Of a DNA stretch of 64,000 nucleotides, positions 23,640-36,071 are shown one piece after another. The DNA is from Linnemannia hyalina (taxonomy: Eukaryota; Mortierellomycota; Mortierellomycetes; Mortierellales; Mortierellaceae), in assembly GCA_019671135.1 (NCBI GenBank), contig JAHRHY010000014.1, positions 184,001 through 248,000 of the forward strand, given 5' to 3'. How positions within the stretch are numbered: the stretch's first letter is position 1; every line of letters begins with the position of its first letter. The translations under genes were made by a program, and so were the position numbers. The notes below the pieces were generated by a model. That model ran no database searches. It saw nothing but the letters and a program-made list of their open reading frames with translations, and was not told the origin of the DNA.

Positions 23640-25215
23640 ACCCTGGGGTGTGTGTCGTTTGAGAATTGGGAGGTTTGGGATTGGATTTGAAGCCATGAGT
23701 TCCCCGCTCTCTCCCTTAACTCGTCGATCTTTTCTACTCTACTCTACTCTACTCCACCACCTCTTATTTTGCACTTTTGTCGTGCACTCCGTGAACATAG
23801 TGAACATAGTCTTGTTTTTTGTTTTTTATTACTATTACCCGTTTTTGTTTTCCTTGGTCCGTCGGCCAAATACACATCCACCACCGCAAATTAAAAAAAA
23901 TAGCGCACGAATGTCTATGTGCACATCGGTTTGCGCCAATGACAGGACTGGTCTGTGTCTCTCCTCCTTGGTGGTCTTTTAGCTATCCTTGCATCAAAAA
24001 AAAAAGAGTTGGGATGCCTTTTGCTTGGTCCATTGAACCTTAGCATCGGAAAATGTATTTTTTTAGAGTTAAATGAACTCTGAACAGCGCAGAAGTGAGC
24101 CACCATCAACAAAATATGGTAAGCAGGAAAGGGGTGGGGGGTAGAGGGCGTTCAAACTTCAAAGGCCAAAAAAGAAACACTAAATGGACGGAATGGAGAA
24201 AAACAAAGGGATGGAGAATAGCATTGGTGATGCGATAAAAAAAAATTGGATACGCTCATCCTTTTTTCATTTCTCCGGGCGCCCGGGATGCTACGGCCCA
24301 CCAATGTTTCACTTCCATTTTTGTTGGTTTTTTTTCTTTCTTTGGAGCTCTTCGCTCACCTCGCAGGCACACACACACACACACACACCTGGTGTCTTAA
24401 GATGTCTCTTCTTTTATATATATCTTCTTGCATGCATTGCATGCTTGCTCTGGGTAGTAATTGAGGATCCCTGGGCCCCTTTTCGCTTTCGTCCTTTCCC
24501 CTTGTCCCCTGTTCACTACTTTTTTTTTTCTTTGTGTTCAGGCGACAACAGCTGACAGCACCAAAGAAGGGCAATACAGCCTTTGCAGGAGTAACAGGAC
24601 ACAAAAAAAAAAGTGGAGAGCGCACAAGGGGAGGACAAATCCTAGGCACATGCGAATTGAAGAAGTTGTGTTTGTTTGGATAAACAACAAACCCGATTGA
24701 TAGAAATTGGTGCGACAGTACCAGTATTACTTGATACACAAAAGGGGCAAGGGACCATGTGCGTTGTTCTATGTAATAATGTACTTTGTACACACTCGCA
24801 AACATCACAAAAAAAAATGGTGTAGCAAACAAACAAACAAACAAGCCAACACATAAGCAATGGAAAAACAAATAGAATAAAACATGAAAAGACGAAAACG
24901 TTTCCATTGTCAACAAAGCGATAGGGAAGGGAGGCCAAGGGATCGAGATTAGGGAAGGAAGTGAGAGTACGAAAGGGGGTTGGTTGAGCACCATCTGCCA
25001 GCCCATGGTTTAGTTTCGTTTCTTTGTTTGTTATGTGTTTGTTGTATGTCTGTGTGTACCTCGCTATCCATCTCTCGTACACAGTTTAGTCATTCGCGCG
25101 CGCTCTTATTTCTCCACTTGACAACAACCTGTGTGTTGTTTTTAGTTTTTGCAAAGACCTCGTGATCCTAGAAAACAATCCAAAAGAAACCAACAGAAAA
25201 CAAAACAGATAAAGC

Positions 25216-25252
<37 letters not shown>

Positions 25253-28167
25253 GAGCAGAAAAACAAAACAAAGGTAACGCTAACCCACAAAGAAAAAGAG
25301 CGATGAAGTCCAAAAAAAAAAACAGGAGGACTATGGTTCTCTGTCTTCGACTATAATAGAAAACACATCTAAGGTTTGACACTTCTTTCTTGCAAGGTTG
25401 GGGGTGCTGATGCACTTCTGGGCATCGACTGCGGTGAGGGTCAAGTCAGTAGTGGTCAGGCGCTACTCAACAGCCTACCTCAGCTAACCCTAGGATCCAT
25501 CCTAAACCAAGAAATAAAGAAGGAACAGCACTCCACCTTGGTCCAGGCCCGGGTAACATTCAAAATGTCATTGTGGTTTTGGGGGGGAGGTATTCGCTTC
25601 CATCTAGTGGTGGCTTCCCACCCCGGTAAACTTTTTTTTTTGGTACTGGGTCGATGAGAGAGTGAGACGGCAGGTCAGCTCTCCACTCAGGCTTTTTGAT
25701 TCGTTCTTTTCTTCCACAACTGAAAAATGAAGAGAGCGGACGAGCCTTGACTTTGTTGATCGTTAGGTCTTCATTTGTTCTTGTTGCGATCGGGCATAAA
25801 TCTCAAACAACGAACCCGGTCATCGGTCCTAAAATCCTATGGGCCAATCTCTGTTCAAACTTTTGCCCTCACCTTACTCATTTTCCTTCATGATTGTTGA
25901 CAGACGAAGAAAAGGAACAAAGTTCAAAGAGTAATGAATGTCATGGCTCTTTTATTGTCTTTTCAACTGTCGATCAATCCTCTCTATGTTGTTCTTTTTC
26001 CTTCTTTCCTGGAGCAAATTGCATAAATGAGGGATCGAACCTTCCAATGCCGAGTTGAGGAAATTGAGAGAGGAAGAAGAGTGGATAAGATGAAGAATTG
26101 GCCGAGAGAGAGAGAGCACGCGAAGGAAATGCTACCTAGGAAAACCGGTAGTAGAGGAGGAGGGGAGTCTGTGGTTGGACACAGAGTTCAAGCAGGTAAT
26201 TTGCCTCATTAGAAGGTTAGTGTATGAGTGAAAGGGTACATCCCACCCGGACAATCTTTTCATCGCATAAATCACAAACACCTTTACTTCGACCACTCCT
26301 TCAGAGTAACCAAAAGAAGGCAATTGAAGACAAACGGACTAGTCGGTTGTCAAGGAGTCAAGATTTAGACAGAGGAACCGCGACGTTGGGCGTTGGAGGT
26401 TGGGAGGTTTGGAGGGACGACTTGTCTACACCCCATTCGCTGCAGGTCTCAAACAACTTCCACACTCATTCATTTTACATACAACAAAAGCACCCACCAC
26501 TCGCGTCTGATTGCTCAACCCTGGAGGTCCTCCTCCCTAACCCAACGCCCAAAGAACAGACAGCAGACGCCCAGTGTCGAAAAATGGGTACTTGCAAATG
26601 TGAATCTGAGCGAATGTTATAACGCAGATTATAGTCAGGTTGTTGTTTTTTTGTCTTCGTGTCGGTCGGTACCTTTCCGGGTGTACCTCCCTGTCTGTTC
26701 ATCCCCCAAAATCTCGCTTTTGAGTGAGTGGGTGACTCCCTGACCTGATCCCTGCCTGGCTGGTCCCTCCCTCCGCCTAAAAACTATGTCAGTGCATAAC
26801 AACACACTCTCTGTCCAACCAACTCCGATTTAGGTCAGGGATGAACAGTAAGGATGAACAAAAAGAGACCAAGGATATGAGCAAGAACAGGTTCAGGGGA
26901 TCTTGCCTTGTACTTTTTTTTTTTTTTTTTTTTCATCCTTCCTTGCCTTTTTCCATCTGCTGGAAAAATTTGTCAGGGTCAAAGTGAACAAAAACAAACA
27001 CGCATCTCCCTCTCCCTCGCAAAACAAAAACATGGTAACAGAAAAATGTTATGTAGAAATAAGAATACATACACACATAGACAACAAGCAAGGAGGACAG
27101 AGCATCGTGATGGAGAATGAGAAAAGAAGCGAGAGAAGGAGTGGAAGAAGGAGGAAGGTAGGGAAAACAAAAACGCGGTCCAATTGCGGACACTGAAAAG
27201 AAAACAAATAGGACAGAACAACAAACAGCAATCGCCTCTCTCTCTCATGCCTTCGTCCTATGGTGTCTACCGGCTTGCTTGTCTCGCTCGTCCCTCTATT
27301 TGTTATTCTTCAAGAGCGGCCCATCAAAACAAAAAAAACCCCGGCCACTTTAGCAGACAAAAGAAAGTCGGCTGCTTAGCCCTTGAAAGAAAATATTAAA
27401 ATACGGTTCTCAATTCTATCTCCTGCCTTGCCTCCAGTTGCAAGAGAGGAGGACCCCATCGGACTCCTTCCCTCCTGTCCAGAAAGAGAGAAAGGGAGGA
27501 GTAGGGCTCACAAGCCTGAGTTTTTTTGCTCACACTCACACACTTACCCTCTCTCACTCATTCCTTGTATGTCTTTCATGCGTGCTCAATTTTTTCATGT
27601 CAAAAAGAAAAAGTGACAGGGGGAGGAATGTGTGTAGATTGTCATTCTGTCAATCAATGTCAACCAGACACCAGACACCAAGATCTGCTGGGCGGAGAAT
27701 GGTTTTCAAATAAGAGGTAATAGATAGATATTTTATTATGTTACAGAGCTAGGATAGAATACACATTGGATGGGGTCGGGAGCTTGCTTTTTTTTCTTTT
27801 TGAAAGGTGAGCGGGTGTGGGAATCAAAAGAAAGAAAAGTGGTATCGTGAATATAGGGGAGGAGGTCGAGGGGAGGGAAGGAAGGGGAGAGATATAATTG
27901 TCTTGGCCCCTTCTCCTTCCTTCCCTCACACGTACTTTTCGCACCAACTTTTTTGGTCGGCCGCTCGGATAAAAAAAAAAAAAAAAAGGTAGCAATACAG
28001 AAGAAAGGTGGAGTAGAAAGGAAAAAAAGTGGGGACTCACTAAAAAAAAATTGAGGAGTTGGGGTAGTGGAAAAAAAAGATATTGACAAAGTTGAAGAAC
28101 GAGAGGACGATGATGATGAAGGGTGACGATAGTAGACAAAGAGATAAAGAGAAAAAAAAGGGGGAGA
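23640..28167. other. 4.5-kb intergenic region without a recognised gene
   Basis: No protein family, spliceable exon chain or tRNA is visible on either strand. It holds the RhoGAP 3' flank, homopolymer tracts (35 A at 25217-25251; about 20 T at 26914-26933; 17-18 A near 27970), a CA microsatellite (24366-24388) and many short purine runs. Open frames are short and composed of tract-encoded residues. The last part is the 3' flank of the minus-strand methyltransferase. Confidence 0.55.
25217..25251. repeat. poly-A tract of about 35 nt
   Basis: An uninterrupted A run in intergenic DNA. No LINE 3' UTR sequence adjoins it on either side, so it is not obviously a retrotransposon tail. Confidence 0.9.
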
Positions 28168-30066
28168 TTAGGCGCTCATGGAGCTATTCCTCTCCGCAGG
28201 ATGGGATGATGATACCCTTGGGATGTCCGACGACGACGACGATGTCGAGACAAGGACAGGCACCTTCCCAGCCGTGTTTGGCGTTGCTGTCGTAGACGAA
28301 GTTGTTATCTTCTTGGGCTCCTTAGGTTTGGTTCCGACGACGAGCCAGACCTTGTAATACGACTGATTGGCCTCACATTCTTCATCGGCAACCTTCAGGG
28401 CGGCATCGCATTCCTCCTGGGTCATCTTGCTGACTTCTCCCTTGAGCCAGATCGTTGCAAGACCATGCATGTTCTGGAGAGACAGCGAACCAGCCTTACC
28501 GCCCCACGCTCCGACCGGGAGGGCAATGTTAAAGGAGTTGACGCTGGTATAACCCGCTTGTTTCAAACCGGGCTTCATCGTCTGGACCTCGCGCGGGTCA
28601 ACGCCATGGCGGAGGGATGTTTCGAGCGAGAGCTGGTTGATCTTTGCCATCTGAGGGCCAGGGTTGTACACAATTCCATCCGACTCGACTAGTTGTAAAA
28701 ATCCCTCTGGCTTCAACACTCTCAGCAACTTTTTTTTCACAAGGGAAAGAGAAAGAGCGCGCGTCAGTTGTCAGGTTGTTGTCATTTGCTCGTGCTTGTT
28801 TGTTACCCATCGACTTTTTGTTTATGTTGAAAGGCAGAATACATTCATTCATGCATTGCATGCATGGTTCGCATTCCCTCTTTTGTCCTCCATCCCCTAC
28901 TCAGATACCCTCCTATCAGATCGAGTTTCTGTGCAACAGTACCAACCGTGTGCAACAAACAACGAAGTACCCTTTGTCTTTGTCATCCAACCACACACAC
29001 AATACACATTATGAAAAGTCCGAAGAGTAGCACCAAACCCTTACCTCCCACCACAAAATTGAACAAGGATGAAAAAAATTTAACGCACAATGTAGGTGGG
29101 ATAGAGAAGAGTGAGGAAGGGGAAAAAAAAAAGGAAGGACATGGTATTGACTTGGGAGTCAATTGAAAGGTGATGAATTCTTACCTCGGCGTTGACCTGT
29201 CGGCGCTGGACTGGAGAAAGAGCATAGACAAGAAGGCGCTGGTAGATGAAATCAAAATGGTTGTCAGGGAAGGGCAGACCATCAAGGATATTGCACAGCT
29301 GGAAGTGGCAGTTGGGGGGCTTGATCTCGGTGGGGAAGATGGCCGAGATATCAACACCATGGATCTCGGCCTTGGGGAACTCATGTGCCATCTCCAGAGC
29401 CCACACACCGGTACCAGTTGCGACATCAAGGATCCTCAAGTTAGAGGACTCGGGGTCGAGCTGGACGTTGTAGTTGCCCTTAAAGATAAAGCGGACAAGG
29501 TAGTGCTGTGCATCGAGGCGGTCGGATTCAGTGAGGTCGTTGGGGAGCATATAGGGTGCACTCTCGACAGTGTGTCGGGTGCGGCCGTCATCACAGCGTC
29601 GACTGTGATACGCCCATTCAGGGAGGGTTGACGTGGGCATGGAGGACGTGCCCGAGTGGGTGGTAGAGTTGTCAAAGTTGAATGTGGAGAGTTTAGACTG
29701 GTTCGAGTCGGAGGAGGAGGAGTGATGGGAGAATCCGGAGGAATAGTCGTCGTTGTGAGAAGAGTCAATAGAAGCATGGCGACTTGTTGGTACGACTTGG
29801 CTGTTGTTCATTTGGCTGGAGATGTATCGAGAGTTGTTGCTGTTGCTGTTGTTGTAGGAGGAGGAGGTGGGATTGTTGAGGGAGTTTGAGGATGAAGAGA
29901 AGCCGGTGTGGTGGTGGTCAGCACCATTGACGAGGGAGGAAGAGGATTTTGACTTTTTTCTGAACTGAAGGGAGGATTTTGACCGTTGGAAGAGGGAGGG
30001 CTTCTTGTGGAGGTCGAGGCCGTTTGGGGTCGATGACCGAGAGAGGGTGGAAGCCGTGTTTCCCAT
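28168..30066 (-). CDS. SAM-dependent methyltransferase, LaeA-like (two exons)
   Basis: Class I methyltransferase; substrate unknown. Exons are 30066-29185 and 28728-28168 (intron 456 nt), giving 480 aa. Motif I is LDVATGTGVWALEM (213-226), followed by GVDISAIFP (237-245), CNILDGLPFPDNHFDFIYQRLL (258-279) and VLKPEGFLQLVE. The upstream block YMLPNDLTESDRLDAQHYL resembles the entry motif of LaeA/UMTA-type fungal methyltransferases. The N-terminus MGNTAS has Gly2 and a Ser at position 6, a good candidate for N-myristoylation, so the enzyme may sit on membranes. About 140 Ser/Asn-rich disordered residues precede the domain. The ATG lies just inside a long GA-repeat leader. Confidence 0.9.
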
Positions 30067-30100
30067 GGCTTTTTGTGTTTGTTGGTTGGATATGATGGGA

Positions 30101-30108
<8 letters not shown>

Positions 30109-30167
<59 letters not shown>
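30109..30167. repeat. (GA)n microsatellite in methyltransferase leader
   Basis: An almost perfect run of about 29 GA units, 42 bp upstream of the methyltransferase start codon. It is the longest dinucleotide repeat in the window and is a length-variable candidate affecting the leader or promoter. Confidence 0.92.
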
Positions 30168-30170
<3 letters not shown>

Positions 30171-32877
30171 TACTGTTGAAGAACAAAGAGGGTACAGAAG
30201 TGAGAGTGAGCGATGGAAAAAAAGTGTCCGAGAGAGAAGTGGAGAAGAGGAAGAGGAGGGAAGAGTGGAGAAGAGGAAGAAGAGAGACAAATGAAAAGGA
30301 GAAGAAAAAGAAGAGAAAGAGTGCGGCCGAGTCGAGATTGCTTTGATGCTGCTGATATGAACTGAAGTTGAGAGGGTTGAGCGGACGACGAACAGCCTCT
30401 TTATATAAGTGGACAGTATTGAGTGATACTATTCGATTTCTAATATCAATTCAATGGAGTATAAAGTGAGAAAAATGAATACAAGTCCGAGTCTGACTCC
30501 ATTCATTTATTCCATTGAAAAACAATAATTGTCCGTTCGCAAAGAGGGTAAACGTAACAAGGACCCCTCTTTTCATTTCTCTTGCCCCACGACAAGTACA
30601 GTAGCTACTTGACAGATAGCGCCTAATATGAAGAGGACCAGAGGACTGGGAGGTAGCTCTTTTCCTTGTGTACCTCTCAACTGGGCTACTTCGTACTTAA
30701 ACAAACAACATCACACTTGGGCCTTCTTCTCCCCCACATACACTTACACTTAAACAGACAAACATACGATCCCCCATCTGTATTTGGTCCATCTCTGTCA
30801 TCCTTATTTTCTTGGTCAGTCAGTCAGTCAGTCAGCAAGTCATGCAAAAATCACGAACCATCGAAGAGGACGTTCTTCTACGTAGGAGAAGGTACCTCTC
30901 TGGTCTCTGCTGGTACTATATTACGAGAGTAGACTCAATAATTAAGCACTTGACGGCTAGACCTTTCTTCGTCGCCTTTCAATAACCCCATTCAAACAAA
31001 CATATGTTCAGGACTATTAGATATTGGAGAAACAAACAAAAATCTGTGGGGGAGAACAAATGGAAGGAGAACAGACATGGCGACCGACACGACACACAGA
31101 CACGGGGGCCTTCTTCGTGTTTATTGTTTGCAAATGCGCTGTTTGTTTGTACTGTACCTTTTTTGGTCGCGCACCTGTGGGTTGGTAACCTGACCTAGAG
31201 TGTGCATCTCTCTTCCACTCTCTTTCTCGTTCTTTCCAGCTCCTCCACTTACTCTCTTCACTCGGTTACCAACCAAACCAATCCAACCTTACTTTGATAT
31301 GTCAACAGCAACCCCTTTCCAATTTCCTCTGCCTTGTCCCTACTCTGTCCTGACATGTCGGTCTGTCTGTTTTTCGGATAGACCCAAAACAAAATTAAAA
31401 CGACAAGTATAAGAAAAAGGACTAAACGGAGAAAAGGAATGAAGTATAAGAAAAAAGGACTAAACGGAGAAAAGGAATGACATGGGAGGGAGACGCGGCA
31501 AAACGGAATTGATTTTCCTTCCCTAGAAAAAATAACGCATGCAAACAGGTTGGAAGGCCCACGAACAGAAGACAGTAGAAGGATCGAGTAAACGTTGACA
31601 AATGCATGCAAAGAAGGGCAGTGAAAGAAGTGGGCAAAGAGTGGGTGATGGACGATGTTGAAAAACGGCCATCTCGTCATTATCTTGCCCCTTTTTTGTT
31701 CCCAATCATTAAAAACGAACGGCCTTGAGATATTAGTATCCCATCGGTCACCTCTTTCCTTGGTGCTTGCTTGCTTTCCTTTGTCTCCTTTTACTTTTTC
31801 TCTATTTACGTTTTCTCCTTTGTCCTCTTCTCCAATGTGCCCCTCCTCCTCCTCTCCTTTGTTTCTCCTTTTCTTTCTAATGTAATATTCGAACTCTGCT
31901 TGTGGATCCGATGGAAAAAAAGTATAGGAAATCAACAGATCAGAGCATCTTCAACACAGATCAAAGGGGAAATAAAATGAAAAAGAGGGGCACTAAAGGG
32001 AAAAGGACTGAACGATGATGCGTAAGTGCATTGGCCGTTTTGTGTTCACGGAGTTGCCTTGCTGCTGGATCCTACGACTAAACACATAATCACAAATGAG
32101 CCAAAACAAAAATATTTTTGTCGTGTCTCGTGTGCGCGTGTATCATTCGTCGTCATCGATTCCTCATAAGCCACAGTCTTAGGCATACATTAGTGGCGTT
32201 CATACACGTGATCGCCAGCCGTGTGAGTGCCCTATGTCAAGTCAACCTACACACTTCTCCTCATAGTCCAGTGCAGTGCACTCTTGTCTGTCGTTTGGCG
32301 GGTGCATCTGCTTTTTTGTTCGTTGGTTCTTGGTGCGTGGTCCTTGTTATGTGCCATATGCCTAGTTTTTTCGATTCTAGCACTGTCAAGTATATTTCGT
32401 GAAACTGGTTGTAAAACAAAATAAAATGAACAGCCTCTAAGTTCGAAGCGCGTTTAGGTATGTGTTTTAACAAACGAACAAAACTTTATACAAAATGCAA
32501 CTTGTACCCGCAATCCTAACACTTTGCGGGCATGTCCGCAGACAGGCAAGTGTTCCTAGCATGATGTTGCACATGTAGCAGGCCAGCGATAGTGCGTCCG
32601 AAAACTCTAAGGAGTCCGACTAAGTCTGGCTCTCCTCAGTCTGACGAGTGGCTCATCGCCACGGTTCGGGCCGAAGCCCAAAAAATCAAAAAAAATTAAA
32701 TTATCCTCCCAGGCGAAGCTGGATTGCTCGCTTAGAGTAGCCTTTTTAAAGTGGGGTTTAACCACTCTGTCGATAGACTTGAACAAGCTGGGTCCTTTAA
32801 GATCGCGATGTCTGGCGTCCATGACAGAGGAGATAGACAATAGCATAGAAGGCACCCCTATGCCAGAAGCTATATTA
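30168..32877. other. gene-poor region
   Basis: No supported gene. It contains the upstream region of the methyltransferase, a 37/38-bp direct tandem repeat (31405-31441 and 31442-31479), and at 32607-32870 a minus-strand open stretch (GIGVPSMLLSISSVMDARH ... GFGPNRGDEPLVRLRRARL) that looks protein-like but matches nothing I recognise. Confidence 0.5.
31405..31479. repeat. direct tandem duplication, 37-38 bp unit
   Basis: Two adjacent copies of a unit beginning AAGTATAAGAAAAA and ending GAGAAAAGGAATG, differing only by one A in the A-run. A recent slippage or duplication event in non-coding DNA. Confidence 0.9.
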
Positions 32878-33065
32878 TTTTTTTTTTCGTACACAATTTT
32901 AATTCTCTAACAAACAGCATAGAGAAGTTATGTGGAAGTAAAAGGGGACTACAGACCAAACTCTTCAGTGCACCATCCACCAGTCGCAGTCCGGTCCAGA
33001 ACCTGGCTCTGTGCAACAATCGCAGCTCTTCACAGCTTAAACGGAAGAAAATAAAACTTGTTACG
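32878..33065 (-). mobile_element. 5'-truncated LINE copy, 3' UTR only
   Basis: The minus strand carries the full 3' UTR of the LINE at 39.8 kb: the TTTTATTTTCTTCCGTTTAAG start, GAAGAGCTGCGATTGTTGCACAG, GTTTGGTCTGTAGTCCCC and the terminal GTGTACG followed by an A tail (T-run 32878-32887 on the plus strand). It is truncated at about the stop codon of the ORF. Its 5' side abuts a 27-nt T tract (33066-33092), consistent with insertion into a homopolymer. Its 5' end is 134 bp upstream of tRNA-Leu. Confidence 0.87.
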
Positions 33066-33198
33066 TTTTTTTTTTTTTTTTTTTTTTTTTTTCTTTCCAA
33101 AACAAGGCAAATATTGGTGGCGTCAACCGCACGTGATGCAATCATATTATTGGGTATAGAGTCTAAATATGTAATGGAAACTAAGCTTCCAACGAGTT

Positions 33199-33281
33199 GG
33201 AGAGATGGCCGAGTTGGTCTAAGGCGCCGCGTTAAGGCCGCGGTCTATTCGTAGGCGTGGGTTCAAATCCCACTCTCTTCA
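33199..33281 (+). tRNA. tRNA-Leu (anticodon AAG)
   Basis: An 83-nt type II tRNA. The acceptor stem GGAGAGA pairs with TCTCTTC and the discriminator is A. The D stem is GCC/GGC. The anticodon stem CCGCG/CGCGG encloses the loop TTAAGGC (anticodon AAG). The variable arm is CTA-TTCG-TAG. The T arm is GTGGG-TTCAAAT-CCCAC. There is no intron. Identical base for base to the copy at 39609-39691. Confidence 0.97.
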
Positions 33282-33355
33282 CTATATCTTTTGCCGTTTC
33301 CTTCACTGGAGAGGGTTTACTTTGTCGCGAATGTTGGACGTTGATGTTCTCTTTT

Positions 33356-33803
33356 GGATCAATCTATTTGACAACCCGGGTTGTTCGTTTTATTCAACAA
33401 CCGAACACGTTTGCGTGCTAAGTCCATGTAAGCACTTTTTCATCTTTTTTTGATGATACCATGGAAGATGACACCAAACACTTGCAGTAGCGCTTGTTTT
33501 CGCCACTTCTTTATGGAGCACGACTCCCACGTTGTTCAAAGCGGTTGTTAAGATGCTTTTTATACGGAAATACCGTTTTTTTACGTGTGTGGTGGTGATG
33601 AAGACATAATTTTGGCTGGTGGTGGCATTCGATGGTTGAAAGGGCTTTATTAATGATGTGGATGATAAAAAACGAAGACGCTGCAACAAAAAACATCGAT
33701 GTATTGACTTTAAAGAAAAATAGGTTGTCCATGGACTTAGCATGCAAAACACGTTGGGTTGTTGAATAAAACGAACAACCCGGGTTGTCAAATAGATTAA
33801 TCC
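33356..33803. mobile_element. non-autonomous Mutator-like element (MULE-type MITE)
   Basis: Terminal inverted repeats of 73-74 bp (33356-33428 and 33730-33803) match at all but a handful of positions with one indel; each contains TTTGACAACCCGGGTTGTTC or its complement. The element is 448 bp with no meaningful coding capacity. It is flanked by a perfect 9-bp direct repeat, TTCTCTTTT, at 33347-33355 and 33804-33812. Long terminal inverted repeats plus a 9-bp target duplication are the hallmark of Mutator-like transposons. It lies 66 bp downstream of tRNA-Leu. Confidence 0.9.
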
Positions 33804-33812
33804 TTCTCTTTT

Positions 33813-36071
33813 GCATGAGGTCGCGCCAACTCTTGGTGTTCATTTTGGTGCCGCCTTTTCTTTTTGCCTGGCAATTGAGCTGGTACACCGATGTCCTTTT
33901 TGCATTGCAAAGTAAGGAGAGTTGGATGCAGCTCTGACATCGTCGCGATTAACAGCAACCGATCAAGATTTGGATCTGCAAAATGATCGTCGATGTGCTG
34001 CAATTTTAGTTGAGGTGATCAATCTGATAACGGTGAGAGCCGATCAGCTATTTTAACACGACCAGTCTTTTACTTTTCCTACGTTGACGCGAACAAGTTG
34101 GTTTAAGACAAAACGCGTTCAACTGATCGTCTTTCAATTGACCTTGCCCTGAAGTCAAAATTAGATTGGACGGGTAATGCACTGATTACCCTGAAAAATA
34201 ATAAATGTTGCCTGTTAGGGAAAATGCACGCGCCATCTTATTATCTCTCCTTTCCGATCCCTTCTCTCCCACGATCAAGGCACCACTGCCTCCAGTCTCA
34301 ATAACCGTCGATACTCCCCTCTTTCACAGCAAATCTTTCTTTGCTGCGCTACCACTCTAAGCGGCCAACCAACCACAGCACCCACATACCGCACCTCTTC
34401 CTACGTTTACCAGTAAAAAATACCTGCAGGCACGTCTCGACAAAACTATTGAACTACTCACCTAATCACCTTACCAGATCATTCAAGGAACGACGGTAGC
34501 GACTGTCATTCATTAGCAATGCGAAGATTCGCCCATTATCATCGCTTCGACTTCGCTGGCGCATGCAAAAATGAATTTGTTAAGGTTCTCCTTTTTTAGT
34601 TCGCTTTTTCTGCATCTCATCCGACATACCGGTCCATCTCATTTTTCATCACCGTTTCTATGTACGAGCAGTGTGCGTACTAGATCCTGTCCAATCACCC
34701 AAAACGCCTTGTTCCATCTTATTTTCCTAGTTCTATCTTCCAGGCATCTCCTATTATTTTTCCTCATTTAATCCACCTATATCTGTTCACTGTCTTTTTG
34801 ATACCGCTCTTTTCCATGCATTATTTATCCTCGGACGACATTCTTTTCAGATCACCTTCCTTCTCCTCCTCCTCCTCCTTCCCATTTTTTCTTTCGACCC
34901 ATGCTCCTTCTCAAGCTAACTTTCTTATATCGTCCCAGTTGGACTCTGCTCAGTTTCTGTGCACTTACACTCACCCCTTCGATCACCCACGTCCCGGTGA
35001 TGCTGGGATGTAAATGAATTGCAATCGGCACTTGTGGCGCGTCCGTTGAATCGGCTGTAGCAGTGTTTCCAGAAATACTGATACCTGTTTATTTTCAACA
35101 TGTCCAACGGAAGAAATGCCGTCGTCTTCGTTAGGGTGAACAGAACAAAATAATAAAGTTTAGGAATATGATTATTGGAAAGCCAAGCGTGTGGGAAGGT
35201 TAGAGAAGTAAAATTGTCTTCTTTTTTCATGCCTTTGTATGTGGTGTTTTTTCCGTTTGATTTTCTTTCGCCACTGTTCCATTTGCCATGTCAATCGTCA
35301 ATCTTCTAAGAATTCAGTATCAGTTATCCTTCCTGTTGCTGTTGCACTGCTTCTATGGGGCTACAAAAACGAATTATTTCAATTAATTAAGTGTGTCGTT
35401 ACATGAGAAGCTGGGAGCACATTTGGTTAATATACAGCGTCGGCTACCACTTAACGCATTTTTATTCTTTTTGTTTTCTCTCACTCCAAAAAAGAGCTGC
35501 TCTGCGCGATCAGGAAAAGATATATGACAGCGTGCACAATGTACAAATGGCTGTATCCCAGCTATGCGTGGAACGACGCAAGCGAGTTGCTTCTACCCCT
35601 ATTGTTATCGGCTCCTTCTCCTCCTCTTCTTCCTCCTCCTCCTGACCGCAGCGACACCATGCGAATCGAAACAGACCCCAACCGCCGATCCACCCTTCAA
35701 GCCAAGTATCCATTCCTACAATCCCAAAGGTAGGCGAGTTTGGGTGGAAGCAGTTAGACGACCTCAAGGCCCACCCCTGCCCGTCCTGTTGGTCAGTCAA
35801 GAAAGTTCGAGGATTCCTTGCGTTTTTGCACTGACTACCGGGATCTGAGCTTGAGAGGTCACGAGGCCCATGCAGCTTATCCATACGCAGCAAGATCCTT
35901 ACCATCCCTGATAAAAATCCAACCTTTTTCACAAAAAAATAAATTGTTGTCAAAGAAAGAAAAAAAACTCACTTTCTTATTCCTCGGTAACATTATTTTA
36001 ATTCCAAGCAGCAAGCAACAGCAAAGCGCGTTTTTTTTATAAGCAGTAAGAGAAAAGCATTCTAGCGTCCG
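33813..36071. other. gene-poor region
   Basis: No supported gene. The plus strand at about 35520-35735 reads MRIETDPNRRSTLQAKYPFLQSQ|GTAGGC and, downstream in another frame, GEFGWKQLDDLKAHPCPSC; these look like exon debris of an unknown gene but cannot be assembled. CTCCTC runs (34861-34890, 35611-35641) explain the poly-Ser frames. Confidence 0.45.

Noticed and set aside
25217..25251. Poly-A tract considered as a retrotransposon tail
   Set aside because: No LINE 3' UTR or target duplication on either side; best treated as a homopolymer.
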